This document shows, one piece after another, positions 36,171-47,153 of a stretch of 64,000 nucleotides of DNA. This stretch comes from Solanum dulcamara (taxonomy: Eukaryota; Streptophyta; Magnoliopsida; Solanales; Solanaceae). The stretch spans positions 71,035,257-71,099,256 of the forward strand of contig NC_077238.1 in the NCBI RefSeq assembly GCF_947179165.1, written 5' to 3'. The position numbers were made by a program, and so were the translations under genes. Position 1 is the stretch's first letter; each line of letters starts with the position of its first letter. Under the pieces are notes generated by a model, which saw only the letters and a list, made by a program, of their open reading frames with translations, was not told where the DNA came from and searched no databases.

Positions 36171-37450
36171 CCAATTTTGATTTCTCCCTACCGTATGGCT
36201 CCGGCAGAGTTGAGAGAGCTTAAGGCTCAAATTCAGGTACTTCTTGACAAGGGGTTAATTCGTCCTAGTTCCTCTCCTTGGGGTATTTCGGTGTTGTTTG
36301 TCAAGAAAAAGGATGGTAGTATAAGAATATGCATTGACTCCCAATAACTGAATAAGGTCACCATCAGAAATAAATACCATTTACCTTGTATTGATGACCT
36401 GTTTGACTAGTTACAAGATGCTTCAGTCTTCTCAAAGATTGATCTCAGGTATGGGTATCATCAGTTGAAAATTAGGCCTGAGGATGTGCCCAAAATAACT
36501 TTTAGGACCAGATATAGATACTATGAATTTTTAGTAATATCATTTGGGTTGACCAATGCACCTGCATACTTCATGAGTTTGATGAATGTGTTCATACAAT
36601 TCCTGGATTCATTCATACTAGTATTTATATATGATACATTGATGTATTCAAAGAGTGAACAGGAATATGCAGATCACCTTCGAATTATGCTAGGTGTTTT
36701 GGGAAGACACAAGTTGTATGCAAAATTGTCTAACTGTGAATTCTGGCTGCCTTCAGTTGCCTTTTAAGGCTATGTTGTTTTTAAAATAAAGGTTAATGTG
36801 AACCCACAAAAGATTGAGGTAGTTAAAAATTGGGCTAGGCCTAGTTTCATGACCGAGGTTAGAAATTTTATGGGACTAGCCAGTTATTATCGTCGGTTCG
36901 CGAAAAACTTTGCTTCTATTTCTACTCACTTGACCAGGTTGACTAAAAGGAGGTGTCATTTGAGTGGACTGATAAGTGTGAAGAGAGCTTCCAAAAGCTC
37001 AAGACTCTTCTGAACACAGCATCAATCCTGACCCTGTCGATCGAAGGTAAAGACTTTATTATTTATTATGATGCTTCATATTCTGGTTTGGGTATTGTAT
37101 TGATGCAGGATAAGAATGTTGTAGCATATGCTTCACATTTTGGTTTGGGTGTTATGTTGATGCAGGATAAGAATGTTGTAGCATATGTTTCACATCAATT
37201 AAAGGTACATAAGAGGAACTACCTAACTCATGACTTAGAGTTAGAAGTGGTAGTGTTTGAACTGAAAATTTGGAGATATTATCTATATGGCATCAAGTGT
37301 GAGGTGTTTACTGATCCCCGCCGCGTACATCATGTGTTCACCCAGAAGAACTTGAATTTGAGACAGCGAAGGTGGATAGAGTTGCTTAAAGACTATGATA
37401 TCACTATCCAGTACAATTTAGGTAAGGCTAATGTGGTAGTAGACGATTGA
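36171..37450 (+). pseudogene. G2-related RT and RNase H remnant, plus strand
   Basis: Begins [20 protein letters not shown], the start of RT, directly at the junction with the inverted LTR. Blocks [35 protein letters not shown] and [16 protein letters not shown] follow; in the last one FIDD has become FIYD, losing a catalytic aspartate. RNase H follows from about 36990 with a duplicated 19-codon segment (37074-37187) and ends near [12 protein letters not shown]. Stops at about 36345, 36407 and 36765 and a shift near 36955 interrupt it. Confidence 0.8.
37074..37187 (+). repeat. 57-bp in-frame tandem duplication within RNase H
   Basis: Two copies of a 57-base unit, 37074-37130 and 37131-37187, both ending GATAAGAATGTTGTAGCATATG. 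At the protein level [17 protein letters not shown] is followed by [17 protein letters not shown]. Confidence 0.85.
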
Positions 37451-39044
37451 GCCAAAAACCACTGAGCATGGGTAGTTTAGCTTGTTTGAGGACTCTTAAG
37501 CGGCCTCTGACTAGAAAGGTTCAGGCCTTGGAGGCTAGGTTCATGAGACTAGACATCTCAGAGAAAGGTAGGATAATGGCCAGAGTTGATCTAAGTCCCA
37601 CTTTTATAGAAGATATTAAGACCAAGAAGTTTGAGGATGTGAACTTAAATAAAATTAGAGGAAAAGTGTTGATGGGAAAGGCTCAAGACTCAACACTTAA
37701 TGAAGGTAGGGTGCTTCACTTTAGGGGAAGGATTTGTGTTCCCTAGGTAGATGGACTAATTCAAAAGATTCTGTCTAAATCTCATGGTTCACGATACTCT
37801 ATTCATTTGGGAGTGACTAAGATGTATCAACACTTGAAACGGTTGTATTGGTGTCCTGGTATGAAGAAATACATAGCCGACTATGTAGTCAAGTGTCAGA
37901 ACTGCTAATAGGTGAAATATGAGCATCAAAGACCTGCAAGTTTGCTTCAAAAAATGCACATTCCTGAATGGAAGTGGGAATGAATAGCCATGGATTTCAT
38001 GGTGGGACTTCCCAAGACCGTGGGAAAACATGACTCTATTTGGGTGGTGGTTGATAGGTTAATAATGTCATCACACTTTATTCCAGTTAGAGTGGACTAC
38101 AATGCACAACAGCTGGTCAGGATTTATGTGAAAGAGATAGTAAGGCTGCACGGGGTACCCCATTCTATTATTTCAGGTACCACGGTTCACTTCCAAATTT
38201 TGGGGTAATTTGCATGAAGAGTTGGGTACTTAACTCACTTTCATCATAACTTTCCATCCATAGATAGACGGACAGTTAGAAAGGACTATCCAAGTGCTGG
38301 AAGATATGTTGAGGGCATGTGTGATAGACTTCGGGGGACATTGGACAAGTTTTTTCCCTTGTGTGAGTTCTTCTATAACAATAACTATCACTCCAGTATT
38401 TATATGGCACCATTCGAAGCCCTGTATGGGAGGGGATGCAGGTCTCCCATAAGGTGGTTTGAAGCTGGAGAAGTGGAGCCATTGGTGGTTACTTAGTGAG
38501 GGATGCTTAAGATAAGGTAAGGAGCATCCAAGCTAAGCTTCTAGCAGCTCAAAGTCACCAGAAGGTGTATGATGACCAAAAATTAAGAGATATGACATTC
38601 GAGGTTGGTGAGCAAGTACTTCTAAAAGTGTCACCCATTAAAGGGGTGATGAGATTTGGCAAAAAGGGAAAACTCAATCCTCATTATATTGGTCTTTTCA
38701 AAATTCATGATTGTGTAGGGCAAGTGGCGTACAGATTGGTATTACCACCTAACTTATCTGGGGTACACCCGGCGTTCCATGTGTCCATGCTAAAAAAGTA
38801 TCAGGGGAATATAGACTACATCATTAAATAAGTCTCAGTGTTATTAGACAAAGAACTTCAGTATGAGGCGGAGCCAGTTGCAATTCTTGATCGTGAAGTT
38901 CAAAAGTTGAGAAATAAGGATATCAACATGGTTAAAGTTCAATGGAAACATCATTCGATAGAGAAAGCTACTTGGGAGACTGAGAAAGACATGCGAGACA
39001 AGTATCCTCAACTGTTCAACGAACGGGTACTACTCTATCTTTAA
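37451..39044 (+). pseudogene. G2-related integrase and chromodomain remnant
   Basis: A linker (37450-37745), then [19 protein letters not shown] and CQNC (37790-37905) for the zinc-binding part. MDFMVGLPKTVGKHDSIWVV and VDRLIMSSHF (37990-38075) hold the first catalytic aspartate. The region of the second aspartate is damaged (SIISGTTVHF, so D is lost). [20 protein letters not shown] and [11 protein letters not shown] follow (38630-38810). The chromodomain is intact-looking at 38875-39020 (AILDREVQKLRNKDI, VKVQWKHHSIEKATWETEKD). Stops and shifts near 37746, 37907, 38206 and 38495 break the frame. Confidence 0.8.
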
Positions 39045-39105
39045 TTTAGCTCTGTTTTTCCTAGTTAGTCACTTAGGGATGAGTGATGGGTAAATTAGTA
39101 TCTAT

Positions 39106-40340
39106 TGTAATGACTTATCTCCGTCGTTAGCAATAGGCCAATGGGGAAGGATTTTAAGCCAGAAAACTTCGAATAGTAACTTCGAAAAAACGTAGCCTAA
39201 GCCAGACTTGGATGAATTCTGAGTCAAGTGCAGTCTAGAGTGATAATGTAAATGATGGGAGGTAAACCTCTAATTTGATAGGATAGGCTGATAGCTATGA
39301 TGATATAGAGCATTTACAGCTTCGCAGAATCGCATTCGGGTGAGTAAAACTCCCGAAATCTAAATTGGCTTGAAGGGTATATTTTAATACGTATTTGAAA
39401 GGGGGTGTGTTGTGAAATGGGGGCTTGGAGCACAAACTCCTAGCTCACTATTTCCGCATATCCCACCAGAGCGGGATTATTCCTGCCAGATTGGTCCACC
39501 AGAGCTGGGCAGTCACGACCTAAGTTGTGAAAACCCCAGAAATGGTCTTTTTCTGCAAAATCAGTTTCTAAAATTTCAAGAGGCAACCTAGGGCGAATTC
39601 TATCAATTTCACACAGATTTCCACAATTAAGGTAAGGATTTTACTCTCTAAATTCATACTTTGATTTCTAGAACCTAGAAGGTATGGTTGGTAATCATTG
39701 GGGGGGGTGAATTGTATTATACTTCATGATAGTTAGGCCATTGTGTTGATTCTTTATACGTATTTATTGTTTTCTACACTAAGAACGAGAAGAACGAACC
39801 CGAAAAGGGAAGGCTCTTGCATTGTAAGGTTGTTGAAGCTTGAAATTGAGGTAGGTGATGGTCTAGTTTTCCGTATGTGTCTCATATACTTGTTAAATTT
39901 CTTCATTATATGCATGTGTGTATATGAATAGGGAAACATGTTATATTGTGATGAACCTGTTCTTTGTAATATAAATTCTATCATACTGCCATGGACTTCT
40001 TCATTAGTCTTAGTCCTTCTTTCGGGACTCAGACGTTCAGACTTTGTTTAGTATTTTGACTTCTTTTTGGAAGTGTTCCCCTTTTCTTACATTAACATTA
40101 GTTAGAGTTTTGGTACGGACGACTTTCAGTTCTTAGGATGTATTTACTTCCGCATATTTTGGGTTGATAACTAGACATTTTTTGAGTTTATGGAAACTCA
40201 GCATTTATTCTTGATTTAAACCTGCTTCTGCATTCTTAAGATTATGTATACTTTGCGATTGTTGTTGTTGGGCTATTTAGGATGGTTCTTCCACCGGAGA
40301 GTTAGAGTAGTGTCAGTCACGGCGTGTTGAATTCGTGACA
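39106..40340 (+). repeat. 3' LTR of the composite, internally deleted (1.24 kb)
   Basis: Starts TGTAATGACTTATCTCC and ends AATTCGTGACA. Compared with the 1.8 kb G2 LTRs it lacks about 600 bases in the middle, including the 30-bp box array. The word field with CCCACCAGAGCGGGA lies at about 39467-39515. Confidence 0.8.
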
Positions 40341-42189
40341 ATTTTCTTGAGAATTTCCTTAAAAATTAACATATTTTACGTATTATTACGAAATTGATGT
40401 CTTCTACGAACTTGTTTTTTGAATAAATGATTTTTTTAACTATTTACTTCATAACAACCTCATAATATTTTGATTAATATTGAATGTATATGCCTAAGGA
40501 TTGAGTCTAGCGCCTTGAACTTGTGAATGCATGAATGTGATTGGGATGTAAGCATGACAATAGTCTTGATGAAACTTGATAATCCTTCATATCTTCATAA
40601 TTAAATCCAATTGAATGGGCTTAATTGAATGTTGTCATAAATGATTGTCCTAATTACTCTTAAATGATTGGGAATGATTGGATGATTTATTGGTTGAAAT
40701 GATTGGTTGGACAGAACTAATGAACTGATAAAAGTCCCTAAAGACTTATTGATTGGGATTGATTATTTTATGAGCATGGAGTCTTGGGGGGAGTATCGAG
40801 CATCGAATTGGGTAAGAGTAGGTAATAACTCGAACCTAATAGCTACGTAGCTAGTGTAGGAGAGGATTGAACTGCTAAAGTCGGATGTTTCCTATTTTTA
40901 TTGTCTTGTAAAAATAGGACTCGATTGATTGATTGGATGAGTTGTCCTTTATCCTGACACAGTATTGGATGGTTGTGACAACAACAACGATCTTGTTGTA
41001 CGATCACTGGCTCATAAGTGATTGTTGTCGGATAAGAGAAACTCACAGATGGGTCTAGATATTACTCTAATTGGATTTGATTTGATTGGATATGATTGGT
41101 CTCTATCTAAACCTTACTCTTGCTTTAGACTTATGACATCCTGATTGAGTTCCTTACTCTTGATTGAGTTACTTGAGTTGATGTTATTCTACCTTATGCA
41201 TGTTTCATTCTGCCATATTACATACTCGTACATTTCATGTACTGACGTCTATTTGGGCCTGCATCGTTTAATGATGCAGAGACAAGTTCTACAGATCACC
41301 AACAAGCACACCATTGAGGATTTATTCACATTCCAGTTGATTGGTGAGTCCTCGATGCCTTCGGAGGATGCCGCTCTTTTATCATCTAGCTTTCGAGTTT
41401 AGACTTTTTCTTTTATTTTGATTTAGGTAGCCATGAACCTGTCATTGGCACCATCTAGATAGTAGAGATAGAGGCTTCATAGACCAGATAGTGATGGATT
41501 TGTTTCAATATCTTTAACTCTTGATTTGTTGTCTTTCAAACTATGTTTCTGATTTGAATGATTGTGATTGTTGATTAAGTTAGCCCACTAAAATTTGTTT
41601 TTCTCTTAAACTAATTATTCCGCTGAATGAATGAATGTGTGATTAGGTCAAGTGGTTCGCTTGGGAGCCATCAATGGCTTCTGAGTGTCGGTTACGTCTA
41701 GGGTACCCTCTCGGGGAGTGACAAATCCCAAAAAGAATGATATATTTTTATATTTAGTAACAATTTAATTTTAAAATATTTATTTTATCTTTAATGAGAT
41801 AATTTATAATCACATAAATATGAAAAATAATAAAAAGCAAATATAGCTTATTTATAATAATAGAAAGACAAATCTAACTCTTTTCGTATCCTAAATGTAG
41901 GTCCGCAAGCGTATGACATGGTAGGTGAAGAATCGCCAATTTTGACTATTCATCAATTTTATTGATATAAATTAGAGCAATTGAGATTTTGAACTATTTA
42001 AAATAAATTAAATTCATCTTTCATTATGTTTTTGGATTTAAGATAAGCTCGTCATTATATTTAGCTCAAAAATATCCTTTAACTATCCAAATAAATTAAA
42101 AATATCTTACCTTCTACTGATTGTTTCAAAATAATAATTAAAAAAAGAGATATCCTTATATTATTTGAAATGAGACAATACTGCCCTTG

Positions 42190-42191
<2 letters not shown>

Positions 42192-42241
<50 letters not shown>

Positions 42242-42267
42242 ATAATAATAATAATAATAATAATAAT
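42192..42267. repeat. (TTA)n-(TAA)n hairpin microsatellite
   Basis: About sixteen TTA units run directly into about nine TAA units, so the two halves are reverse complements and could form a long AT hairpin. Confidence 0.85.
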
Positions 42268-42802
42268 TTTGATTGTGGTGGTGATGAGGGGAGGGCTGTG
42301 TGCTAAATATAATAATTAAGAAAATAAGTAGTATTGCTTTAAATATTTAAAAAATGGCATTTAGTTTTTTTTCTTCCGATTCTGTGCATGTTATATGTAT
42401 GAGATTATTTCTACACATGATATTATGTACCTTTTTATTTGAATTAGCTCATTTTAATTGTTTTTGAATTAAATAATTTGTAAGTACTTTTGGAGTAGGC
42501 GAAATTCATTGGTGGCCCCCTAAAATTGGTACCAACTTTTACTTAGACACTTAAACTAGGCTTTGTTCATTTTAGACACCTCAAGTAAGGCTCTAATGTG
42601 TCATTTTGACACTTTTTTGACAATCACCAAAATACATTAAGTGTGTGTAATGCAATCGTCTGACGTGTCAAAAATGACCAATAATTTGATGACACGTGAC
42701 ATTTTTTATTCAAATAATAATTTTTTTAAAAAATAAAAATTAACAACTATTATCTAAAGAGAAAAAAATATATAAATCAAATCTAGCAATTGTTAGCCTC
42801 TA

Positions 42803-43180
42803 ATGGCTTCAATTCTTCAGAAATCTCTGCAAAATCAATTTCTATCAGCCGCAAGAATCACCACAATCCTCAGCTCTAAACCTACACCTACATCACCTAT
42901 GTTCCATCATCCTTCTTCTAGTAGGATTGGTCAAATCCCATGTTTTCTTCAAGGAGGAACATCGAATTCGAAATTGAATGTTGGGTTTTACCCAAGCTTT
43001 TCTTTTGGGCATTTCCTAAATCCAGTTTCTCAAAATGGATTGATTTCATCTGAGGAATATAACATTGTTGATGACGAGTCACATAAGATTTGGGCTGATA
43101 GTGTGAAGAAGAAGAGGAAGAAGATGATGACCAAACACAAGTTGAAGAAGTTAAGGAAGAGCCTAAGGAGGAAGACATAG
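42803..43180 (+). CDS. mS38/COX24 (AURKAIP1-like) mitoribosomal protein, captured copy
   Basis: An intact 125-codon frame inside the Pack-MULE. The C-terminus (residues about 95-125, IWADSVKKKRKKMMTKHK then KKLRKSLRRKT) is the strongly basic domain of the COX24/AURKAIP1 family, small-subunit mitoribosomal protein mS38. The start MASILQKSLQNQFLSAARIT has no acidic residue in its first 90 positions apart from a few later ones and is rich in Ser, Arg and Leu, as a mitochondrial presequence would be. Plant members are of similar size, so the copy may be full length. In the family the usual wording is KKRKKKMNKHK; here MMTKHK, a possible sign of decay. There is no intron, and an unrelated 3' region follows. 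Whether it is expressed is unknown; the functional parent gene is presumably elsewhere. Family call is fairly sure, function of this copy is not. Confidence 0.6.
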   Translation: MASILQKSLQNQFLSAARITTILSSKPTPTSPMFHHPSSSRIGQIPCFLQGGTSNSKLNVGFYPSFSFGHFLNPVSQNGLISSEEYNIVDDESHKIWADSVKKKRKKMMTKHKLKKLRKSLRRKT

Positions 43181-43479
43181 TGTATCTGACACTGTGTCAT
43201 CGGTGAGGAATTTGTTATTGAGGCTGCATTTTGTCGTGTTTAGCTTTTGTGAATCTCTATCTGGCACAACGTCCATTTTTTCAGTTTGAAATGCTGGAAA
43301 GCTATAATTTTCATTTGGTCTATAGACAATTTTGGGAGAAGACATTGTAGAATCAAGTTTTAGGAAAAAAAAATATATAAATCAAATTGGATCAAAAAAT
43401 CCGATGAACCTCCATTTTTTTCGGCAAGATTAATACAAATCTAAAATTATTTTTTAAAAAATTATTAAAGAATTCAAAC

Positions 43480-43810
43480 CTTAAAGAACCCACAACAAAA
43501 TTTGAAGTCCAATTAAAAAACAAATGAGCTATTCTCCAATTTCTCAGGTTTGTAAAAACAACTTCAACAATACAAGTTGTAATATTTGAACCCAACTCAT
43601 CAAGTTCTTGAATTTTTGATGAATTAAGAGGCTTAGTGAATATGTGAACAAATCTATCAACGATTCTTGAATCTTCTGGAGAGATTGGGGGAGGAGAATT
43701 TATGGGTTTTGGGAAAATGGGTGTTGAAGAAAATGCAGAAAGATTGTGTTTTGTAAAATGGATTTGTAAAAGAAGAACATGCAATGAAGAAGAAGAAGAA
43801 GAAATGAAGA
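43480..43810 (-). pseudogene. PPR-protein N-terminal fragment captured by the Pack-MULE
   Basis: The minus strand reads SPEDSRIVDRFVHIF, then SSKIQELDELGSNITTCIVE and VVFTNLRNWRIAHLFFNW, ending TSN. The ELGSxIT...VE.VL..L.NW.IA..FFNWAS pattern is the usual lead into the repeats of plant pentatricopeptide-repeat proteins, which process RNA in mitochondria and plastids. No full PPR repeat follows: after FFNWTSN the frame runs into unrelated sequence. A Ser/Phe-rich, Lys-poor stretch precedes it, possibly a targeting peptide. I see a fragment only and cannot name the parent gene. Confidence 0.55.
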
Positions 43811-44159
43811 AGAAATGATGGCAGAAATGAAGAAGAACAAAAAAAAAATATTTTAAAGAAAAAAATATTTTGCACGCGCTTAAAATGGGTGCAGCACACG
43901 CAATGTGCCAAGTCAGCACAAAGTGTCAAAATGACACATCGAAACCTTATTTGAGGTGTCTAAAATGAACAAAGCCTAGTTTAGGTGTTTAAGTGAAAGT
44001 TGGTGTCAACTTTAGGGAGCCACCGATGAATTTCGCCTTTGGAGTATTTTAAACGCACTTATAAGGATTTTGTTAAGCTTGATAAAATACTCCAAAAGTA
44101 CTTACAAATTATTTAATTCAAAAACAATTAAAATAAGTCAAAAGTCAAAAAAATAAATA

Positions 44160-45640
44160 GGTTTTAACTCTAAGAATGATATTATAAAAGAAAGCAATTT
44201 CAATCATATCTTGATATACTTTATTACTTATTTTAATTTTAAGTCATCCAAGATTTTAGTGGAGGGTTGGTATAATGATTTTGAAGGAAAAAAACAATAG
44301 AATAAATGTTTAGTTGAAAAAATAATATTGGAATGAAACTGTATGTTTTATAAAATTGACATTGTATAAAAATTATCATTAAAATAATTAAATTAATTTC
44401 ATAATCTCTAAATTAAACTTTTACTTAAATCTTTAAAATTAACCGCACTTGTCCTCAACTTTAAATGGATGACAAAGTTATTCCATTTCAAATAGTTCAA
44501 GAGAAAATTGACTTTTTTTTTTGGAACAATCGTTAAAATAAAGAGTATTTTTGATTCATTTTTTTACTCACATACATAACAAGATAAATTTAATCTATGC
44601 AAGAATTTTTTTTGACCATTTTTCCAAAATTAAATATAATGCTTATCTCAAGGCAGCCAACAAATCTCTTGGCTCCACCTCGAGAGGTCATATATTTCAC
44701 TAATTAACTCAAATAATTGCAAAAATAATGGTCCCCAAAAACAGTCATTATTTTCAAGAAATTTTAAATGAATTTTAGTCATTATTAGCCCTCTCATTCT
44801 CATGATAATATTTAAATGTGGATCCTCAGACCTAGTCATTGTGCACCTTAGAAATTCATCTCAACTTGAATGAGTCTATAATTCTCCTCCAAAAGCTAAT
44901 AATTTAGCTAAAAATATAATTAGAAAAAAAAATGACCGGACAGGAATGCACAATAGGAACTTGTAAAGCCAAAACAAGAAAAAAGTGTTTAGTAGTCACA
45001 GATTACTATTAAAATTTTGCAAAAAAAATATAAAATAAAGAAGAGGAAAAAAATAAAGAACTGGTATTGCAATATTGTTTTTTGAATTTATACTACTAGA
45101 CAGCAAATCTAAAACCTCTTATTAAAATATCGAGTAAATTTTGTCGTAGCGAAAATTGACGTCCGTCTCATTCGACATAAAAATTCAACAAATATATTTA
45201 CAAGTGAGCAAACTATTTATGCAAGTCTTCTTACAAGCTCGCATAACTTTTCTCATGATTTAAATTAGTTAGTGAAACACAAATAACTATTTTTTTTTAA
45301 AAAAATACTTTTCAAAATAAATAAAATTACCAAACAGATCATATATAACTCCTACAGCTAACTTTTTTATTAATTAATCACAAAGTGAAGAATTTTACAG
45401 TACCATGATTAGGCTAAAACACAGCCCGTTATCTTAAAAGAAGATCAAAATTATTCAAGAAAAACAAAAAACATAAACAAATTAATTAAGAGGACCCAAT
45501 TTAGGGGACCAATTTTTTAGAAGATCACCTAGTATTGTCATATAGTAGAGGACCATTTTTTTTCCAGAATAATAAAACAAATTAATTAAGAGATAAATCT
45601 TAAGAATATTTCAAGTTTCATATAGGGATAGCCGCAGGAA
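44160..45640. other. AT-rich spacer, apart from duplication block
   Basis: Beyond the duplicated block at 44650-44781 I see no gene, terminal repeat or conserved frame. The minus-strand open frame at 44648-44839 lies in the duplicated block and resembles no protein that I know. Confidence 0.5.
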
Positions 45641-45648
45641 TTCAGCAC

Positions 45649-45975
45649 CATTAAGTTTGTAAATTCTTTCTGAGAAGAACAAGATCAAAATAGAACTGAA
45701 ACTATATTGAACAATTGAATTACATTCTAACACAATTTAGAATTACTTCATTGATTCAATCAATCCAATCTGTACATAGACCCCTCTTTATAGAGAGGTG
45801 ATTTTCTCGTGCAAAGTCTAACTAACTTCACATGATGCACATGTGCTGGTAACAAACTCTAATAACCAATTGGCACAACTCTAACAATCAACTAGCACGT
45901 GTCTAACAATTTTCTAACTGATCTTTCACAGCTGTTGATCTTTTACAGCAAATACATCAACTTAGTAATTCAATA
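45649..45975 (-). repeat. 3' LTR of the copia derivative
   Basis: Parallel to 48194-48521 with few differences. Preceded on the minus strand by a purine tract (CAGTTTGAGGGGGTG). Contains a TATA-like stretch (complement of CTTTATAGAGAGG, about 45784-45797). Confidence 0.8.
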
Positions 45976-46078
45976 CACCCCCTCAAACTGAAGGGTGGAA
46001 TATATCGAACACATCGAGTTTGGTTAAAAGAAGTTGATGTTGAGTAGCACCTAAGCCCTTAGTAAGGATGTCAGCAGG

Positions 46079-46465
46079 CTACATATTAGTACAAATATAC
46101 TCAAGATTAATAAAATTGGACTTCACCCTTTCTCGAATGAAGTGACAATCAATGTCGATATGTTTTGTACGCTCATAAAAGACTAGATTTTCAGGTATTT
46201 GAATAGCTGATTTGCTATCTGTATATACCAAAATTTGAATAGCAACAGAAAAATGAAATTCATCAAGTAATTCTGCTAACCATAGTAATTCTGCTAACCA
46301 TAGCAATTCTGCAACAAGAGTTGTCAAACTTCTATATTCCGCTTCAGCTGAGCTTCTACTGACTGTTTGTTGTTTCTTGGACTTCCAAGAGATTAAAGAA
46401 TCTTCAAGTTTCACCATGTAGTCAGTGACTGATCTTCGTGTATTAGGGTATGAGATTTGAGTCAT
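46079..46465 (-). pseudogene. copia RNase H remnant
   Basis: Carries SLISWKSKKQQTVSRSSAEA then EYRSLTTLVAELLWL, the catalytic core of copia RNase H, and LVYTDSKSAIQI and ERTKHIDIDCHFIRERV near the end. A hexapeptide AELLWL is repeated in tandem (about residues 72-90), caused by an 18-base repeat at 46265-46312. The frame is shifted relative to the RT fragment at 46605. Confidence 0.85.
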
Positions 46466-46604
46466 AATATCTAGTGAGCTCTATATGACCAGTTCCCCTT
46501 TTCAACATTATTCCAAGTCCTGGAGATTTTTTGATATACCTGACAACTCTTAGTGTAGCAGCACAATGTGACTCCTTAGGATGCCGCATAAATTGACTCA
46601 AAAC

Positions 46605-47153
46605 TTACATACTAAAACATATGTCAGGTCTTGTGATTGTCAAATATAGCAATTTTTCAATTAAGCTTTGATATGCTGTAACATCCTCTAATTCTGGATC
46701 AATAGAATTAGAATTTTCAACATGTTGATCAAATTCTATACTTGTTAACTTATGATTAAACTCTAAAGGAGTGCTTGCAATTTTTTCTCCACTGAGGTCA
46801 GCTTCTGATATAAGTTGTAGAGCATATTTTCTTTCATTTAACAATAGTCCTTCCTTTGACTTTAGTACTTCTATGCCTAAGAAATATTGGAGATGTCCCA
46901 AATCTTTCATTTTGAAATGTTGATGTAGTGTGGCTTTGGCCTCTTGAATCATATGAGAGATATTTTCAGTGATCAAGAGATCATCTACATATACTAAAAT
47001 CATAGCTAAGTTAGTGCCCTTCTTTCTGATGAATAAGGAATGATCATGAGCACTCTGTGAGTAGCCTGCTGACAATAATGCTTTAATAAATTTGATGTTC
47101 CATTGTCTGGATGCCTGTTTGAGATCATAAAGTGACTTCTTTAATTTGCACAC
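46605..47153 (-). pseudogene. copia reverse transcriptase C-terminal half
   Basis: Starts KLKKSLYDLKQASRQWN, the conserved block after the RT fingers. It holds the polymerase site ILVYVDDLLIT (YVDD intact), KMKDLGHLQYFLGIEV, and YQSLIEKLLYLTITRPDI at the end. The N-terminal RT, protease and integrase are deleted. The fusion to gag lies at 47141-47160. Confidence 0.85.

Larger units (their letters stand above)
29482..40340. mobile_element. G2-related composite element with inverted halves
   Basis: The left half reads on the minus strand (last 48 bases of an LTR, then protease, gag, primer site and a 5' LTR truncated at about 36162). The right half reads on the plus strand (RT, RNase H, integrase, chromodomain, 3' LTR ending at 40340). 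Both outer edges are LTR 3' ends (TGTCACGACC on the left, its counterpart CGTGACA on the right). The flanks are GTTTT (29477-29481) and ATTTT (40341-40345), a one-mismatch candidate duplication, and outside them the host LTR is continuous. So it behaves as one insertion. Confidence 0.65.
28920..41723 (+). repeat. Family-A LTR split by a later insertion
   Basis: The left part (about 28920-29481) and the right part (40346-41723) are contiguous in the family-A LTR at 6638-8979: the leader AAGCATGAACTTTGTTCTTCCATGTG parallels 7549-7580, and TTCTTGAGAATTTCC at 40344 continues it. The right end TAGGGTACCCTCTCGGGGAGTGACA matches the family. The left edge is uncertain; AAATC before 28920 and after GTGAC at 41722 may be the target duplication. 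A palindromic word (CTAAGTCCG...CGTGGACTTAG) lies at 29040-29062. Confidence 0.65.
42498..44037. mobile_element. Pack-MULE (Mutator-like) with captured host sequences
   Basis: Perfect nine-base target duplications TTTGGAGTA (42489-42497 and 44038-44046) flank long inverted ends. The left end GGCGAAATTCATTGGTGGC matches the complement of the right end, GGCGAAATTCATCGGTGGC, and similarity continues for about 115 bases with few mismatches. Nine-base duplications and long terminal inverted repeats are the hallmark of Mutator-like elements. No transposase is encoded. The interior holds an mS38-like open frame on the plus strand and a PPR-like fragment on the minus strand. Confidence 0.85.
42428..44155. 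mobile_element. Foldback/MITE-like element split by the Pack-MULE
   Basis: The 65 bases before the Pack-MULE (through AATTTGTAAGTACTTTTGGAGTA) are the near-exact reverse complement of 44086-44155 (from TACTCCAAAAGTACTTACAAA). With the Pack-MULE removed they form an inverted-repeat element about 190 bases long with a short spacer. Outer ends are approximate. Confidence 0.6.
41890..44785. repeat. Local duplication, copy 2, split by insertions
   Basis: 41895-41990 and 44650-44781 match the two blocks of copy 1 at 27590-27930 in the same order and strand. The intervening 2.6 kb holds a trinucleotide hairpin, a foldback element and a Pack-MULE that copy 1 lacks. Confidence 0.7.

Noticed and set aside
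43392..43919. 175-codon minus-strand frame as a complete gene
   Set aside because: Only the middle resembles a PPR leader; the start is a low-complexity Ser/Phe stretch and the inverted end of the Pack-MULE, and the end is AT-rich filler.
44648..44839. 63-codon minus-strand frame in the duplicated spacer
   Set aside because: No known motif, and the corresponding block at 27795-27923 does not keep the frame.
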